This document shows positions 45,103-55,024 of a stretch of 64,000 nt of DNA, in pieces. How positions within the stretch are numbered: the first letter of the stretch is position 1; every line of letters starts with the position of its first letter. Both the position numbers and the translations under genes were made by a program. Under the pieces are notes generated by a model. It worked only from the letters and a program-made list of their open reading frames with translations. It was not told the origin of the DNA and made no database searches. The stretch is from CAMDPA01 sp963825625 (GTDB lineage Bacteria; Pseudomonadota; Alphaproteobacteria; Rhizobiales; Hyphomicrobiaceae), in the NCBI GenBank assembly GCA_963825625.1, contig CAWGUF010000026.1, positions 159,091-223,090 on the forward strand, read 5' to 3'.

Positions 45103-46250
45103 TGATCCCGATTGCAAAGCCGCTTGTCGGTGAGGAGGAAGCCGCGGCTGCCGCCGAGGTCGTACGTTCCGGCTGGCTGACGCAAGGCGCGCGCGTTGGA
45201 GCGTTCGAGGCGGAGTTCGCCCGTTTGTCCGGCGCGCCGCATGCAGTTGCAGTCTCCAACTGCACCACCGCGCTTCATCTGGCCTTGCTCGCCGCCGGCG
45301 TCGGGCCCGGAGACGAGGTGATAACGGTCAGTCACACGTTCATCGCCTGCGCGAATGTAATTCGCCAGTGCGGCGCGACTCCGGTCTTTGTCGACATCGA
45401 GCCGTCGACCTTCAACATGGACCCCGATGCCCTGGAAGCAGCAATCGGACCTGTTACGAAGGCGATCATGGTCGTGCACCAAATGGGGATGCCTGCCGAC
45501 TTGCGCCGCATCCTGCCGATCGCGGAGGCGCGCGGCGTGCCGGTCATCGAGGATGCGGCATGCGCAATCGGCTCGGAGATCCGCTGCGACTGCGCATGGC
45601 AGTCGATTGGCATCCCGCATGGCGACGTCGCATGTTTCTCGCTGCACCCGCGCAAGGTCATCACCGTCGGCGATGGCGGGATGCTTACGACCAGGAACGC
45701 TGATTGGGATGCACGTTTCCGCCTCCTGCGTCAGCACGGCATGAGTGTTCCGGACACAGTCCGCCACGCCAGCGCTCATGTGATATTCGAAAGCTACCCT
45801 GTGGTCGGCTACAATTATCGGCTGACGGATATTCAAGCGGCAGTCGGGCTCGAGCAACTGAAGCGCTTGCCAACGATCGTGGAGCGCCGGCGCAGTCTCG
45901 CATCGCGCTACCGGCGCCTCATCGCCTCAGATGTGCCGGGTGTCACGCCCCCGCATGAGCCGCAATGGGCGCGCTCTAACTGGCAGAGCTACTGCGTCCG
46001 TCTGCCGGACGGCGTGGATCAACGCTCGGTCATGCAGCACATGCTCGACCATGGCGTCTCTACCCGCCGCGGCATCATGTGCATCCACCGCGAGAAGTCC
46101 TATCGCGATCTCCCGCTGCGCTTCGACTTGCCCCATTCGGAGGCGGCGCAGGACAGCTGCATTTTGCTTCCTTTGTTTGCTCAGATGACGGACGAGGAAG
46201 CGGAATTGGTAGTGCGGGCACTGCGCAAGGCGGTGCTGGCCGCAACCTGA
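45099..46250 (+). CDS. DegT/DnrJ/EryC1 aminotransferase, second copy
   Basis: This PLP aminotransferase has 383 residues, starting at the ATGA overlap (MMIPIAKPLVGEEE). The lysine is in CFSLHPRKVITVGDGGM, and AVSNCTTALHLALLAAG and VIEDAACAIGSE are the other signatures. It is only distantly similar to the copy at 41508 and resembles the perosamine/bacillosamine type (PglE, Per). The tight coupling to the epimerase/dehydratase suggests a second amino sugar in the polymer, with the acyltransferase at 48105 as possible next enzyme. Confidence 0.85.
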   Translation: MMIPIAKPLVGEEEAAAAAEVVRSGWLTQGARVGAFEAEFARLSGAPHAVAVSNCTTALHLALLAAGVGPGDEVITVSHTFIACANVIRQCGATPVFVDIEPSTFNMDPDALEAAIGPVTKAIMVVHQMGMPADLRRILPIAEARGVPVIEDAACAIGSEIRCDCAWQSIGIPHGDVACFSLHPRKVITVGDGGMLTTRNADWDARFRLLRQHGMSVPDTVRHASAHVIFESYPVVGYNYRLTDIQAAVGLEQLKRLPTIVERRRSLASRYRRLIASDVPGVTPPHEPQWARSNWQSYCVRLPDGVDQRSVMQHMLDHGVSTRRGIMCIHREKSYRDLPLRFDLPHSEAAQDSCILLPLFAQMTDEEAELVVRALRKAVLAAT

Positions 46251-46279
46251 CGCCCGCTCAGACCCCGCGGGAGTGTTGA

Positions 46280-48058
46280 ATGACCGGATCTGCTCCGTGC
46301 TCTTTCTTTGTCGCCGTATTTGGCACGCTGGCGCTGGGGCTCTTTGCGCCCCTCCAGGCCCAGAGCCGCGACCGAACCTCTAAGCCGCCGCCTGCACCGC
46401 TCGTTTCATCTTTGGGCGTCATTGCCGCGGATCGATTGCCGCTGCCAGGCACCTGGGAGAATGCCGGAGTTGAAGGGGGCATTCCACGAAGGTCCGATGT
46501 ATGCGCGGACCTTGCAATTCCACCGTATACTGTCGATCGGACGGGTCGCAAGAGTGCTGTTGCAGTCATCCAGGGTGCAATTGACAATTGCCGCCCCGGG
46601 CAGGTCGTGGCCGTGCCGGCGGGCGAGTACAGGATCGATGGTCGCCTCAAGATCACCAAGGGGATTACGGTGCGCGGCGCGGGACCCGCTACCGTTTTCA
46701 ACGTGTTGTCCTCTAGCGCCATTCTGGTGACCGGAGCAATGCCATGGCCTCCGCCGAAGAATAATCCGGAGTTCCATATTTCGCTTCCGGCGGCGTACCG
46801 CGGAAGCACGACGATCCGCCATGATTCGAAGATCCCTCTGCGCCCTGGCATGATGATCATGCTGGATGAGGTAGATACAGCCCCCTTGGTCTGGAACAAG
46901 GGCGGGGCCAGCTTGCGCTCGCGCGCATCGCTGCATCTCGTCGAGGCCAATGCCGGCGGTAGTGTCCGCTTCCGCCCGCCGCTTCCGATCGACTATCGCA
47001 ATGCGCCCCGCATGTCGTGGTTCCCCGACGTGGTCAGGGATGTGGGCATTGAGGACATCAGGTTCGTGGGAACGGGGTCGCAGCCTCGTGCATTCATCGA
47101 GATATATTCGGCCTGGAATGCCTGGGTGAAAGGCGCCGACTTCTCCAACATGCCCAAGCACACCGTTCTGGTTGCATGGTCCGGCCACGTCGAGTTGAGG
47201 AAAAATCGGCTGCAGCAGCAGTCGAATGGTGGTCCGAACTCCCAGGGTCTGGACCTGATCTCGGATGTCAACTGGAGCCTCGTCGTCGACAACATCTGCT
47301 CTGCCGGTGGATTCCCCGGCATCAATATCGGCGACGGCGGAGCCAGCGCCAACTACTCCGGCGGTTTCGGCAACGTCGTCGCCTATAACTATTGTGTCGA
47401 CTCGTTCTACACGGATCCACCGGAATCGAGGCACCACGGACCGATGGCCGCTGACATTGGCAGCCATACGCCGCATCCGCAGTACAATCTCTTTGAAGGC
47501 AACGTGCTCGGTAAGTTCGGAGCGGAAGCTTATCATGGCAGCGCTTCGCACTTCGTGCTATTTCGCAATCTGATCGCCGGTGCGAACAGATGGCGCCACG
47601 CCACGCATCGAACCGCAATTCAGATAGACCGGCGCAATCTGTATTTCTCGATAGTCGGCAACGTGCTCGGAGTTAGGGGCGCACCGAGCACCTACGAGTA
47701 CGCGGCGCGCAGCAACTGGTCGGGCAGCACGCTGTTGCGGCTCGGATTTCCCGATGTCGGAAATCCGTATTTTTCTGGCACACATCCGCCGGCGGCCATC
47801 CCGTTTTCGAACGGTGGTCCCCGCGATCTTTATGTCGACCGCACCACAACTCCATTCGGAACGACGCTTATCGAAGGCAATTGGTGGTCCGTTACCGGAA
47901 AGCAGGACTGGTCAGGCCATTCCGCACCATTGCCTCCCAGCCTGTTTCTGGTAGCGAAACCGCAATGGTTCGGTAGCCTCGCTTGGCCGCCGGTCGATCC
48001 GGGGAATCCCGCAGCGGCCGGTCCGGAAGTCCATACCGGCCGGCTATCGTTTCGTTAA
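46280..48058 (+). CDS. Secreted right-handed beta-helix protein (pectate-lyase-like)
   Basis: The 592-residue protein starts with a signal peptide (FFVAVFGTLALGLFAPLQAQ) after a GGGAG ribosome site. The rest is built of beta-helix coils: the entry coil SAVAVIQGAIDNCRPGQVV and VPAGEYRIDGRLKITKGI is typical of GH28/pectate-lyase_3 proteins, and later coils include GVEDIRF-like and LVVDNICSAGG repeats. In polysaccharide loci such proteins are lyases or epimerases that trim or modify the polymer in the periplasm. Catalytic residues cannot be assigned. It may cleave a uronate-containing chain, consistent with the uronic-acid pathway here. Confidence 0.75.
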   Translation: MTGSAPCSFFVAVFGTLALGLFAPLQAQSRDRTSKPPPAPLVSSLGVIAADRLPLPGTWENAGVEGGIPRRSDVCADLAIPPYTVDRTGRKSAVAVIQGAIDNCRPGQVVAVPAGEYRIDGRLKITKGITVRGAGPATVFNVLSSSAILVTGAMPWPPPKNNPEFHISLPAAYRGSTTIRHDSKIPLRPGMMIMLDEVDTAPLVWNKGGASLRSRASLHLVEANAGGSVRFRPPLPIDYRNAPRMSWFPDVVRDVGIEDIRFVGTGSQPRAFIEIYSAWNAWVKGADFSNMPKHTVLVAWSGHVELRKNRLQQQSNGGPNSQGLDLISDVNWSLVVDNICSAGGFPGINIGDGGASANYSGGFGNVVAYNYCVDSFYTDPPESRHHGPMAADIGSHTPHPQYNLFEGNVLGKFGAEAYHGSASHFVLFRNLIAGANRWRHATHRTAIQIDRRNLYFSIVGNVLGVRGAPSTYEYAARSNWSGSTLLRLGFPDVGNPYFSGTHPPAAIPFSNGGPRDLYVDRTTTPFGTTLIEGNWWSVTGKQDWSGHSAPLPPSLFLVAKPQWFGSLAWPPVDPGNPAAAGPEVHTGRLSFR

Positions 48059-48104
48059 CGGCAGGGACCCACCAGAGGTGGAATCGTCTGCAAACGCTAG
48101 ATGA

Positions 48105-48758
48105 TCAGGTATAGTCATCGATCGGGCCGGTGACGCGCGCCGGACACCCCCACGCCTTCACTCCCGCCGGAATATCCCGGTCGACGAACGACATCGCGCC
48201 GATCACAGCCCGGTCGCCGATCGTCACGCCCATTTGGATGATCGAGTTCGGCCCGATGTAAACGCCGTTGCCGATCCGCGTCGGCGCCACATCCATTTTG
48301 GCCGCGCCGAGTTGAACTGACTTGCGCACCGTGTGGTGAGTGTAGATCTGCACACCGGCGGAGATGGCACAGTGGTCGCCGATTACGAGGCCGCCTTGAC
48401 CGTCGAGGATCGCCCCCGGTCCGATCCAGGTTTGACAACCAACCTTGACGTCACCGAGGATCAGCACGTTGTCATAGCAGGTCGTGCCTTCGCCGAACCC
48501 GCATTCTGCCGCATTCTCCGCCCTGTCTGTCAGCAGGTCGCCGAGTGAGACCCTGCGACGAAACTTTTGCAGTTTCTCCGACTGCAGTTCCCGCTGCAGA
48601 TCCTTGATCCTGGCTAGTAAGTCGTTCACTGCCGTTCCGCCCGTGTTGAAGCGTGATTTCCTTCCCACAAGTGACATCATCGCATACCGTCGTAAACGAT
48701 CCAATGCCAGCCTGATTAAGGCGTGCACAGTTACGAGGATCGCTGCACGCGATGGCAT
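48105..48758 (-). CDS. Hexapeptide-repeat acyltransferase
   Basis: This left-handed beta-helix acyltransferase is on the opposite strand to its neighbours. Repeats include TWIGPGAILDGQGGLVIGDH, a catalytic-type histidine in YTHHTV, and IGNGVYIGPNSIIQMGVTIG followed by the closing CPARVTGPI. An N-terminal helix (DLLARIKDLQRELQSEKLQ) may trimerise. The true start is uncertain: GTG at 48629 (then NDLLARI) fits the family better than the upstream ATG at 48758. Its substrate is probably an amino sugar of this polysaccharide, or the polymer itself. Confidence 0.75.
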   Translation of the reverse strand: MPSRAAILVTVHALIRLALDRLRRYAMMSLVGRKSRFNTGGTAVNDLLARIKDLQRELQSEKLQKFRRRVSLGDLLTDRAENAAECGFGEGTTCYDNVLILGDVKVGCQTWIGPGAILDGQGGLVIGDHCAISAGVQIYTHHTVRKSVQLGAAKMDVAPTRIGNGVYIGPNSIIQMGVTIGDRAVIGAMSFVDRDIPAGVKAWGCPARVTGPIDDYT

Positions 48759-48840
48759 GGTCCTTGCGGCCTCTGGGCCGCAAACAGCGCGGTAACCATC
48801 ACTTCTTTCCAGAAACCAATTCTCGCAGGATCGTGCGACA

Positions 48841-51114
48841 GTGGAGATCGACCCTCATCGAGCCGCAGATGATGCCGGGTCCGCCGCGGGGTTGGAAGCG
48901 ATCACGCAGCCGTCGGGCGGTGTCGACGGCGCAAAGTGGGTGCCCGAGAGTCGGGGAATGAAAGACAGTTTGAACACCGGCCTTGCATGCGTGAGTGCTG
49001 TCGCACGCCACCACGGCATCGATCTGCCAGCGGATAAGCTGGCGCACGACTATGGTGTCGAGCCCGAGCAGCCGGTCGAGCCCGGTCTGATGGCCAGGAT
49101 GACTTGGAACGCCGGGCTGAAAGCGAGGGTCGGGAAGTTGAGTTGGAGCAGGGTTGTCGCTGGCGGACGGTCGTTCCCGCTGCTGGCCCAACTCATCAAC
49201 GGCAACTGGATCATCATCATTGGTCTCTCGGCGCAGGATGGCGCCGAGCCGGATTCGCTGATTGTTTTCGATCCGCTGGCGGATCAGGCCGGGCCGATCG
49301 AGGTGACGCGGGAGCAGCTCGAAACCCGCTGGGGCGGCAGGGTGGTGTTCGTCCACCGCGCCTACGGCATCATGGACGCCGATCAGCCTTACGGCTTCCG
49401 CTGGTTCCTGCCGCAGGTCATGCGCGAGCGGCGCCTGTTCCGGCGAGGTGGCAGTCGCGGCGTTGGTTCTGCATTTGCTGGGATTTGCGATGCCTCTGTT
49501 TTTCCAGATCATGGTCGACAAGGTGCTCGTGCACCCAGGCCTACGCCACTCTGCAGGTGCTGGCCGTGGGCATCATCGTCGCTCTCGTGTTCGATTCGGT
49601 ATTCACGTTTCTGCGTCGTTATCTTCTGCTCTACGCCACCAACAGGATCGACATGCGCGTGGGTTCGCGCACGTTCGGTCACCTGCTGGGATTGCCCGTC
49701 GGCTTCTTCGAGCAGCGCTCGGCCGGTGTCGTCATAAAGCATCTCCAGCAGTCGGAGCGGATACGCGAGTTTCTGACCGGCCGCTTGTTCATCACCCTGC
49801 TCGATGCGCTCTCGCTCGTCGTCTTCATCCCGCTCCTGCTTTCTCTACTCCACCAAACTGACGATGGTCGTGCTCGGCTTCGCGCTCCTGGTGATGCTCA
49901 TAGTCGGCATCCGAGTCATTCCCTACCGCCGCAGGCTGAATGCGCCTTATGCCGCCGAGGCCGAGCGTCAGGGGCTGCTGGTCGAGGCCGTGCACGGCAT
50001 TCAGACGATCAAAACGCTGGCGCTCGAGCCGCTGCAGCGGCGCAACTGGGAAGGCCGGCTGTCGCCGCCGTGGAGATGCGCTTTGGCGTCGAGCGCATCT
50101 CGACGGTTGCGCAGTCGATTGTCCAGCTTACCGAGCGGTTGATGCAGCGTTGCTATCATGTGCCTTGGCACACTCGATGGTTTTCGCCGGCACCTTGACC
50201 GTCGGTGCTCTCATTGCGTTCAACATGCTGGCCGGGCGGGTCTCGGGCCCGCTGGTGCAAATCGCAAATACCATTCACGAATACCAGGAGAAGGCGCTTT
50301 CGGTCCGTATGCTGGGCGAGGTGATGAACCAGCGCCTCGAGCAGCCCACTACTCTGGGTGGATTGAGGCCCGATCTGCATGGAAACATCGAATTCGAGGG
50401 CGTCACGTTCCGCTACGGCCTGATCGCCCACCGGCGCTCGACAACGTCAGCTTAATGGTGCCGCAAGGGCGCGTGATGGGCGTCGTCGGCCGCTCTGGCT
50501 CCGGCAAGACAACGATTATGCGACTGCTGACGGGCCTTCATCAGGTCCAGCAGGGCATCATCCGCATCGACGGCACAGACGTGCGAGAGTTCGACCTCGC
50601 GCATCTCAGGCGGTCCATCGGTGTCGTTCTTCAGGACAATTTCCTGTTCCACGCCACGGTACGTGACAACATCGCTGTCTCTAAGCCCGATGCGACGCTG
50701 GAGGAGATAGCGATGGCTGCCCGAACTGCAGGCGCGGAGGAGTTCATTCAGCGTTTGCCGAAGGGCCTCAACACGGTCATCGAGGAGAATGGCGCAAACC
50801 TGTCGGGCGGCCAGCGCCAACGCATCGCGATCGCGCGCGCGCTTCTGCCCGATCCGCGCATCTTGGTCTTCGATGAAGCAACGAGCGCGCTCGATCCGGA
50901 GAGCGAGGCGATCATTCGCAACAACCTGGCGGCAATCGCCAAGAGTTGTACGGTGATCATCGTTTCGCACCGGCTTTCGTCGCTCACCGCTGCGCACGCC
51001 ATTCTCGTTCTCGACCAGGGTCGTGTCGTCGATATCGCCAACCACGACACGCTGTTGTCGCGGTGTATGACCTATCACCATCTGTGGAACCAGCAGAGCA
51101 GGCAGAGCGCATGA
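48841..51114 (+). CDS. Type I secretion ABC transporter (HlyB/LapB-like), multiply frameshifted
   Basis: This inner-membrane ABC exporter of a type I system is about 758 codons long. It begins (GTG 48841) with a C39-like domain (GLACVSAVARHHGIDLPADK), in which the catalytic Cys-Gly of true C39 peptidases is Thr-Gly, as in HlyB-type non-cleaving domains. The membrane domain follows (FAMPLFFQIMVDKVLVH; FGHLLGLPVGFFEQRSAG), then the ATPase: Walker A VVGRSGSGKTTIM, signature NLSGGQRQR, Walker B ILVFDEATSALD. At least six frame changes occur between 49440 and 50460, each at a short indel. As written it is a pseudogene, but indel errors seem more likely because every segment stays conserved. It overlaps the HlyD gene by four bases. 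Confidence 0.8.
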
Positions 51115-52523
51115 GTAGGGCAGGTGAGCCGGGTGCCGCGCCGCCGGGGCCGGCCGGTCAGGCGACGGCGTTGCAGCGGATCGAGACATCTGGCGGCGGA
51201 TTGCCGGCCAGGCGTGAGTTTGATCTCGATACGGTCGAGCTCGACGAGACCGGCAGTCCCCGCGGCGCGAGCACGACGCTGTGGCTTCTGCTGGCTCTAA
51301 TTTTGGTGACCCTTACCTGGGCGTCGATTTCGCACGTGGACCGCATCGTTGTCGCGCCTGGCAAACTGATCACCACGAAGGCCAATGTTGTTGTGCAACC
51401 GATCGAGACGTCAATTGTCCGCTCCATCGAGGTTGCCGCAGGGCAGGTGGTGCGCGCCGGACAGTTGCTCGCACGCCTCGATCCGACGTTCTCAGCGTCC
51501 GACCTTGAGCAGCTCCGAGGCCGGGCCCGTGTCCTCGATGCGCGCATCGCGCGGCTGACTGCCGAATTGGCCGCCAAGCCCTACCGGCCAAGCGGCAGGC
51601 TGACCGAGGCGGAGCGCCTGGAGACCCGGATGTTCCACCAGCGCCGGGCAAGTCTCGAAACGCGGCTGGAAAGCCTCGCCCAGGCCAAATCGAAAGCCGA
51701 GGCCGAGCTTGTAACGACCACTGCCGAGCTGCCGATGATGGAGCAGCGACTCGCCACGATGCGCGAGATCGAGGGTATGCGCGAGGAGCTATTTGCAAGA
51801 AGCAGCGGCTCGCGCCTCAACCTGCTCGTCTCCGTCAACGAGCGCCTGGGGGTGCAGGCAAGCGTCACGCGCATGCGTGGCAGGATCGTCGAGCTGCGAC
51901 ATGCTGCGCAGAAGGCCGCGGCCGAGCATGACGAATTCAAGGAGGAGTTTCGCCGCCAGACCCTCGATGAGCTGATCAAGGCGCGAGAAGATCGCAGCAC
52001 GATCGGCGAGCAGATCAAGAAGGCGGAGCTGAGACAGCAGTTGGTGGAGCTGAGGCCGCCGGTCGATGCCGTCGTACTGGAAGTCGCCAAGCGCTCAGTC
52101 GGCTCTGTCCTGCGTGAGGCTGAACCGCTGATGACGCTGGTGCCTCTCGACGCGCCGCTCGAGGCTGAGGTGTCCGTCTCCGCGCGAGACATCGGGCAGG
52201 TCGCCACCGGCCAGACAGTTCGCATCAAGTTTGACACATTTCCCTTCCAGCAGCATGGCACCGCTAGCGGCATCATCCGCACCATCAGCCGGGATGCGTT
52301 CCCGGCCGAACAGGATCCCCAGGCGGCTCCGGGTACAAGAGAGGCCCACTACCGGGCACGGATCAGCATTGTTCAACTTGCCTTGCGTCAGGTGCCTGCC
52401 GGGTTCCGGCCGTTGCCAGGCATGACGGTGTCCTGCGAGATCAAGGTCGGCGACCGCACGATCATCTCCTATTTCCTCTATCCCATTATGCGAGGCCTGG
52501 ATGAGAGCATTCGCGAGCCGTGA
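51111..52523 (+). CDS. Type I secretion membrane-fusion protein (HlyD/PrtE family)
   Basis: The 470-residue periplasmic adaptor starts at the ATGA overlap at 51111. It has a cytosolic N-terminus, one membrane helix (LWLLLALILVTLTWASI), the lipoyl-like half-motif VVVQPIETSIVRSIEVAAGQ, a long coiled-coil hairpin (residues about 150-320), and the HlyD C-terminal beta-barrel (RIKFDTFPFQQHGTASG). The frame is intact. Together with the ABC protein it forms the inner-membrane part of a type I secretion machine; a TolC partner is not in the window. Confidence 0.9.
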   Translation: MSRAGEPGAAPPGPAGQATALQRIETSGGGLPARREFDLDTVELDETGSPRGASTTLWLLLALILVTLTWASISHVDRIVVAPGKLITTKANVVVQPIETSIVRSIEVAAGQVVRAGQLLARLDPTFSASDLEQLRGRARVLDARIARLTAELAAKPYRPSGRLTEAERLETRMFHQRRASLETRLESLAQAKSKAEAELVTTTAELPMMEQRLATMREIEGMREELFARSSGSRLNLLVSVNERLGVQASVTRMRGRIVELRHAAQKAAAEHDEFKEEFRRQTLDELIKAREDRSTIGEQIKKAELRQQLVELRPPVDAVVLEVAKRSVGSVLREAEPLMTLVPLDAPLEAEVSVSARDIGQVATGQTVRIKFDTFPFQQHGTASGIIRTISRDAFPAEQDPQAAPGTREAHYRARISIVQLALRQVPAGFRPLPGMTVSCEIKVGDRTIISYFLYPIMRGLDESIREP

Positions 52524-53789
52524 GCCTGCTCCGCAAGCTGAGGACCTGGGCCGTGACGCATCCGCCCCGAGCCGGCGGGCGGTAGTACGCGTCTGCATGA
52601 TCTCGCACTCGTTCTACGAGTTCGGACAATCGCGTCGTGCGCTATGCCGAGGCTCTTGCCTCGCGAGGCGACGCGGTCGAGGTGCTGGCGCTGAGGCGTT
52701 CGCCGGAATTGCCCACGACCGAGGTCATCAATGGCGTCGTTGTGCATCGGATTTCAGAATCGCTTCGGCAAGGAGGAAGGGTCTGCCTGGTCCTATTTGT
52801 GGCCGCTGCTCCGCTTTGTGCTGGTGTCCGCCAGGTGGATGGCATCCCGCCAGCGGGCTTTCGACCTGGTCCACGTCCACAATATTCCGGACTTCCTGGT
52901 TCTGTCGGCGCTGCCGGCAAGGCGCCGCGGCGCCCGTGTCATTCTGGACATCCACGACATCGTGCCGGAGTTCTTCGCCAGCAAGTTCGGCGCCGGCCAG
53001 CGCTCCCTGCTGGTCCGCGCGTTACGATGGGTCGAGCGGTTCTCAGCAGGGCTTGCCGATCATGTGATCCTGGCCAACCACTTGTGGCTTGAGACATACT
53101 CGGCCCGCTCAGCTCCACAGCACAAGTGCTCCGTGTTCATCAATCACGTGGACCGAACCATATTTCAGCCGCAACCGCGACGGGCGCGCACCGGCGGGCC
53201 GCTCGTCATATTCCCAGGCGGCCTGCAGTGGCACCAGGGACTCGATATTGCAATCCGCGCATTTGCGCTTCTTCGCGCGCGACTGCCGGATGCCCGCTTC
53301 CACATATACGGTGACGGCAGCAGCAAGCGCGACCTCATCGAACTCGCCGGGCAACTCGGTCTTCAGGACAGCGTGAAGTTCTTCGTGCCGCTCGCACTGC
53401 GGGATATCACTGGCGTCATGGCCGATGCCGATCTTGGCGTCGTGCCCAAGCGCGCGGAACTCTTTGGCAACGAGGCCTACAGCACCAAGATCATGGAGTT
53501 TATGTCGCTTGGTGTTCCTGTCGTGGTCTCCGCCACGAGGGTGGATCGCTACTACTTCGACGACGAGATCGTTCGCTTCTTCGAATCCGGCAATGACGAA
53601 CAGCTCGCACAAGCAATGTTCGAGGTTCTTACCGACGAGCCCGCACGCGCAACGATGGTCCGTCGGGCGCTGCAGTATGCCGCCTTGCACTGCTGGGATC
53701 GGCATAAAGCCGACTATCTGCAGCTCGTAGATGGACTAATTGGACACGCCGGCGCGAACAGGCACGTTGCGACAGGTACCGGCTCATGA
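52501..53789 (+). CDS. GT4-family glycosyltransferase, two frameshifts near the start
   Basis: This GT-B transferase has about 425 residues. The N-terminal strand VCMISHSFYE is in the first frame; DNRVVRYAEALASRGDAVEV follows in a second frame from about 52622. From about 52755 the third frame is uninterrupted to the stop (FDLVHVHNIPDFLV, VIFPGGLQWHQGLDIAIRAF, PDARFHIYGDGSSKRDLIEL). The donor-binding ELFGNEAYSTKIMEFMSLG contains the E-x7-E-like motif. It overlaps the HlyD gene's end by 23 bp if ATG 52501 is used. It probably adds a sugar to the repeat unit. The breaks look like single-base indels. Confidence 0.8.
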
Positions 53790-55024
53790 GCACGATTGCA
53801 GAAGGCAGATCGGATACGCCGGCCAACACGCTGCCGCGCCATGAGATCGAGACCAGCCTGGACAGGTTGAGCAGTTGGGTGCATGCCCGCGGCTACAAGG
53901 CATACGACCCTGGCGACGGACAACTGTCGTTCCTGCGCAGAGCGACGTTTGGCTCGCGCATGCTCGAACGCATCCTAACGGCAGCGGTGCTGCGCACACC
54001 TTTCAATATTCGGCCCCTGATTGGAATTCGCCCCCACACCTCGACCAAGGGAATGGGCTATTTCGCCTGGGGGCACCTGCATCGGTATCGCGCCGCCGGC
54101 GAGCAGCATCATGCAGATGCCGCGCGCATGTGCCTCGACTGGTTGCTGGCTAACCGCTCGCCTGGCTATTCGGACCTGTGCTGGGGCAATGCGTTCACCT
54201 TCACCACTCGCGCCGGTCGCATCCCGAAAGGCGAGCCGACGATCGTGTGGAGCGGGCTGATCGGCCAGGCTTTCGTCGAGGCGTTCGAGACCTTCGGCGA
54301 GGCGAAATTTCTGGATGCGGCCGCCGGTGTCTGCGATTTCATTCTGAAGTTGCCGCGAGAGGAAACACCCGTTGGTCACTGCCTGAGCTACGTCGCATTC
54401 GATCAGGTCTCCATCCACAACTCGAACATGCTGGGCGCGGCGCTGCTGGCACGTGTCGGGTGCCTCACCGGGCGCACCGAGCTCGTCGACGTCGCAAGGC
54501 AAGCGATGCTCTACAGTTGCTTGCGCATGAACGACGATGGTGGCTGGTTCTACGGCGAGGCGCGGAAATACCACTGGATCGACAGTTTCCACACCGGCTA
54601 CAACCTCGACAGCCTGAAGCGATATAGAGACAGCACGGGCGACGGCTCTTTCGATGGCGCGCTCGACAGCGGCTACGCCTACTTCAAGCGCCACTTCATA
54701 GAGCCGGATGGCAGGGTCAGGTACATGCATGATCGGCTGCTGCCGATCGATATCCAGTGCGCCGCGCAGACAATTGATACGCTTTCGTTCTTCTCCGACA
54801 GGGACCCGGCGGCCCTCGCACTCGCGAGCCATGTAGCGGCCTCGACCATCGCGGGCATGCAGGATTGGCAGGGGTTCTTCCACTATAGGGATCTGGGTTG
54901 GATGAAGATCCGCACACCAATGTTCCATTGGGGCCAGGGCACGATGTTCAAGGCGCTGGCTCACCTGGCAGCGCGCGTGCCGCCCGCGTCGCCGTATTCC
55001 CCTTCGCGCTCGGAGGCCGAATGA
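53786..55024 (+). CDS. (alpha/alpha)6-barrel protein, glycosidase-like
   Basis: The 412-residue protein begins at the ATGA overlap at 53786 and ends with an ATGA overlap at 55021. It has a helical toroid pattern as in six-hairpin glycosidases or lyases (MGYFAWGHLHRYRAAG, YHWIDSFHTGYNLDSLKRY, FHWGQGTMFKALAHL). Database entries of this type in polysaccharide loci are often left as hypothetical. It could hydrolyse or lyse an intermediate, or act as a carbohydrate-binding accessory. No signal peptide is evident, so it probably acts in the cytoplasm. Catalytic residues cannot be assigned with confidence. Confidence 0.6.
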   Translation: MSTIAEGRSDTPANTLPRHEIETSLDRLSSWVHARGYKAYDPGDGQLSFLRRATFGSRMLERILTAAVLRTPFNIRPLIGIRPHTSTKGMGYFAWGHLHRYRAAGEQHHADAARMCLDWLLANRSPGYSDLCWGNAFTFTTRAGRIPKGEPTIVWSGLIGQAFVEAFETFGEAKFLDAAAGVCDFILKLPREETPVGHCLSYVAFDQVSIHNSNMLGAALLARVGCLTGRTELVDVARQAMLYSCLRMNDDGGWFYGEARKYHWIDSFHTGYNLDSLKRYRDSTGDGSFDGALDSGYAYFKRHFIEPDGRVRYMHDRLLPIDIQCAAQTIDTLSFFSDRDPAALALASHVAASTIAGMQDWQGFFHYRDLGWMKIRTPMFHWGQGTMFKALAHLAARVPPASPYSPSRSEAE

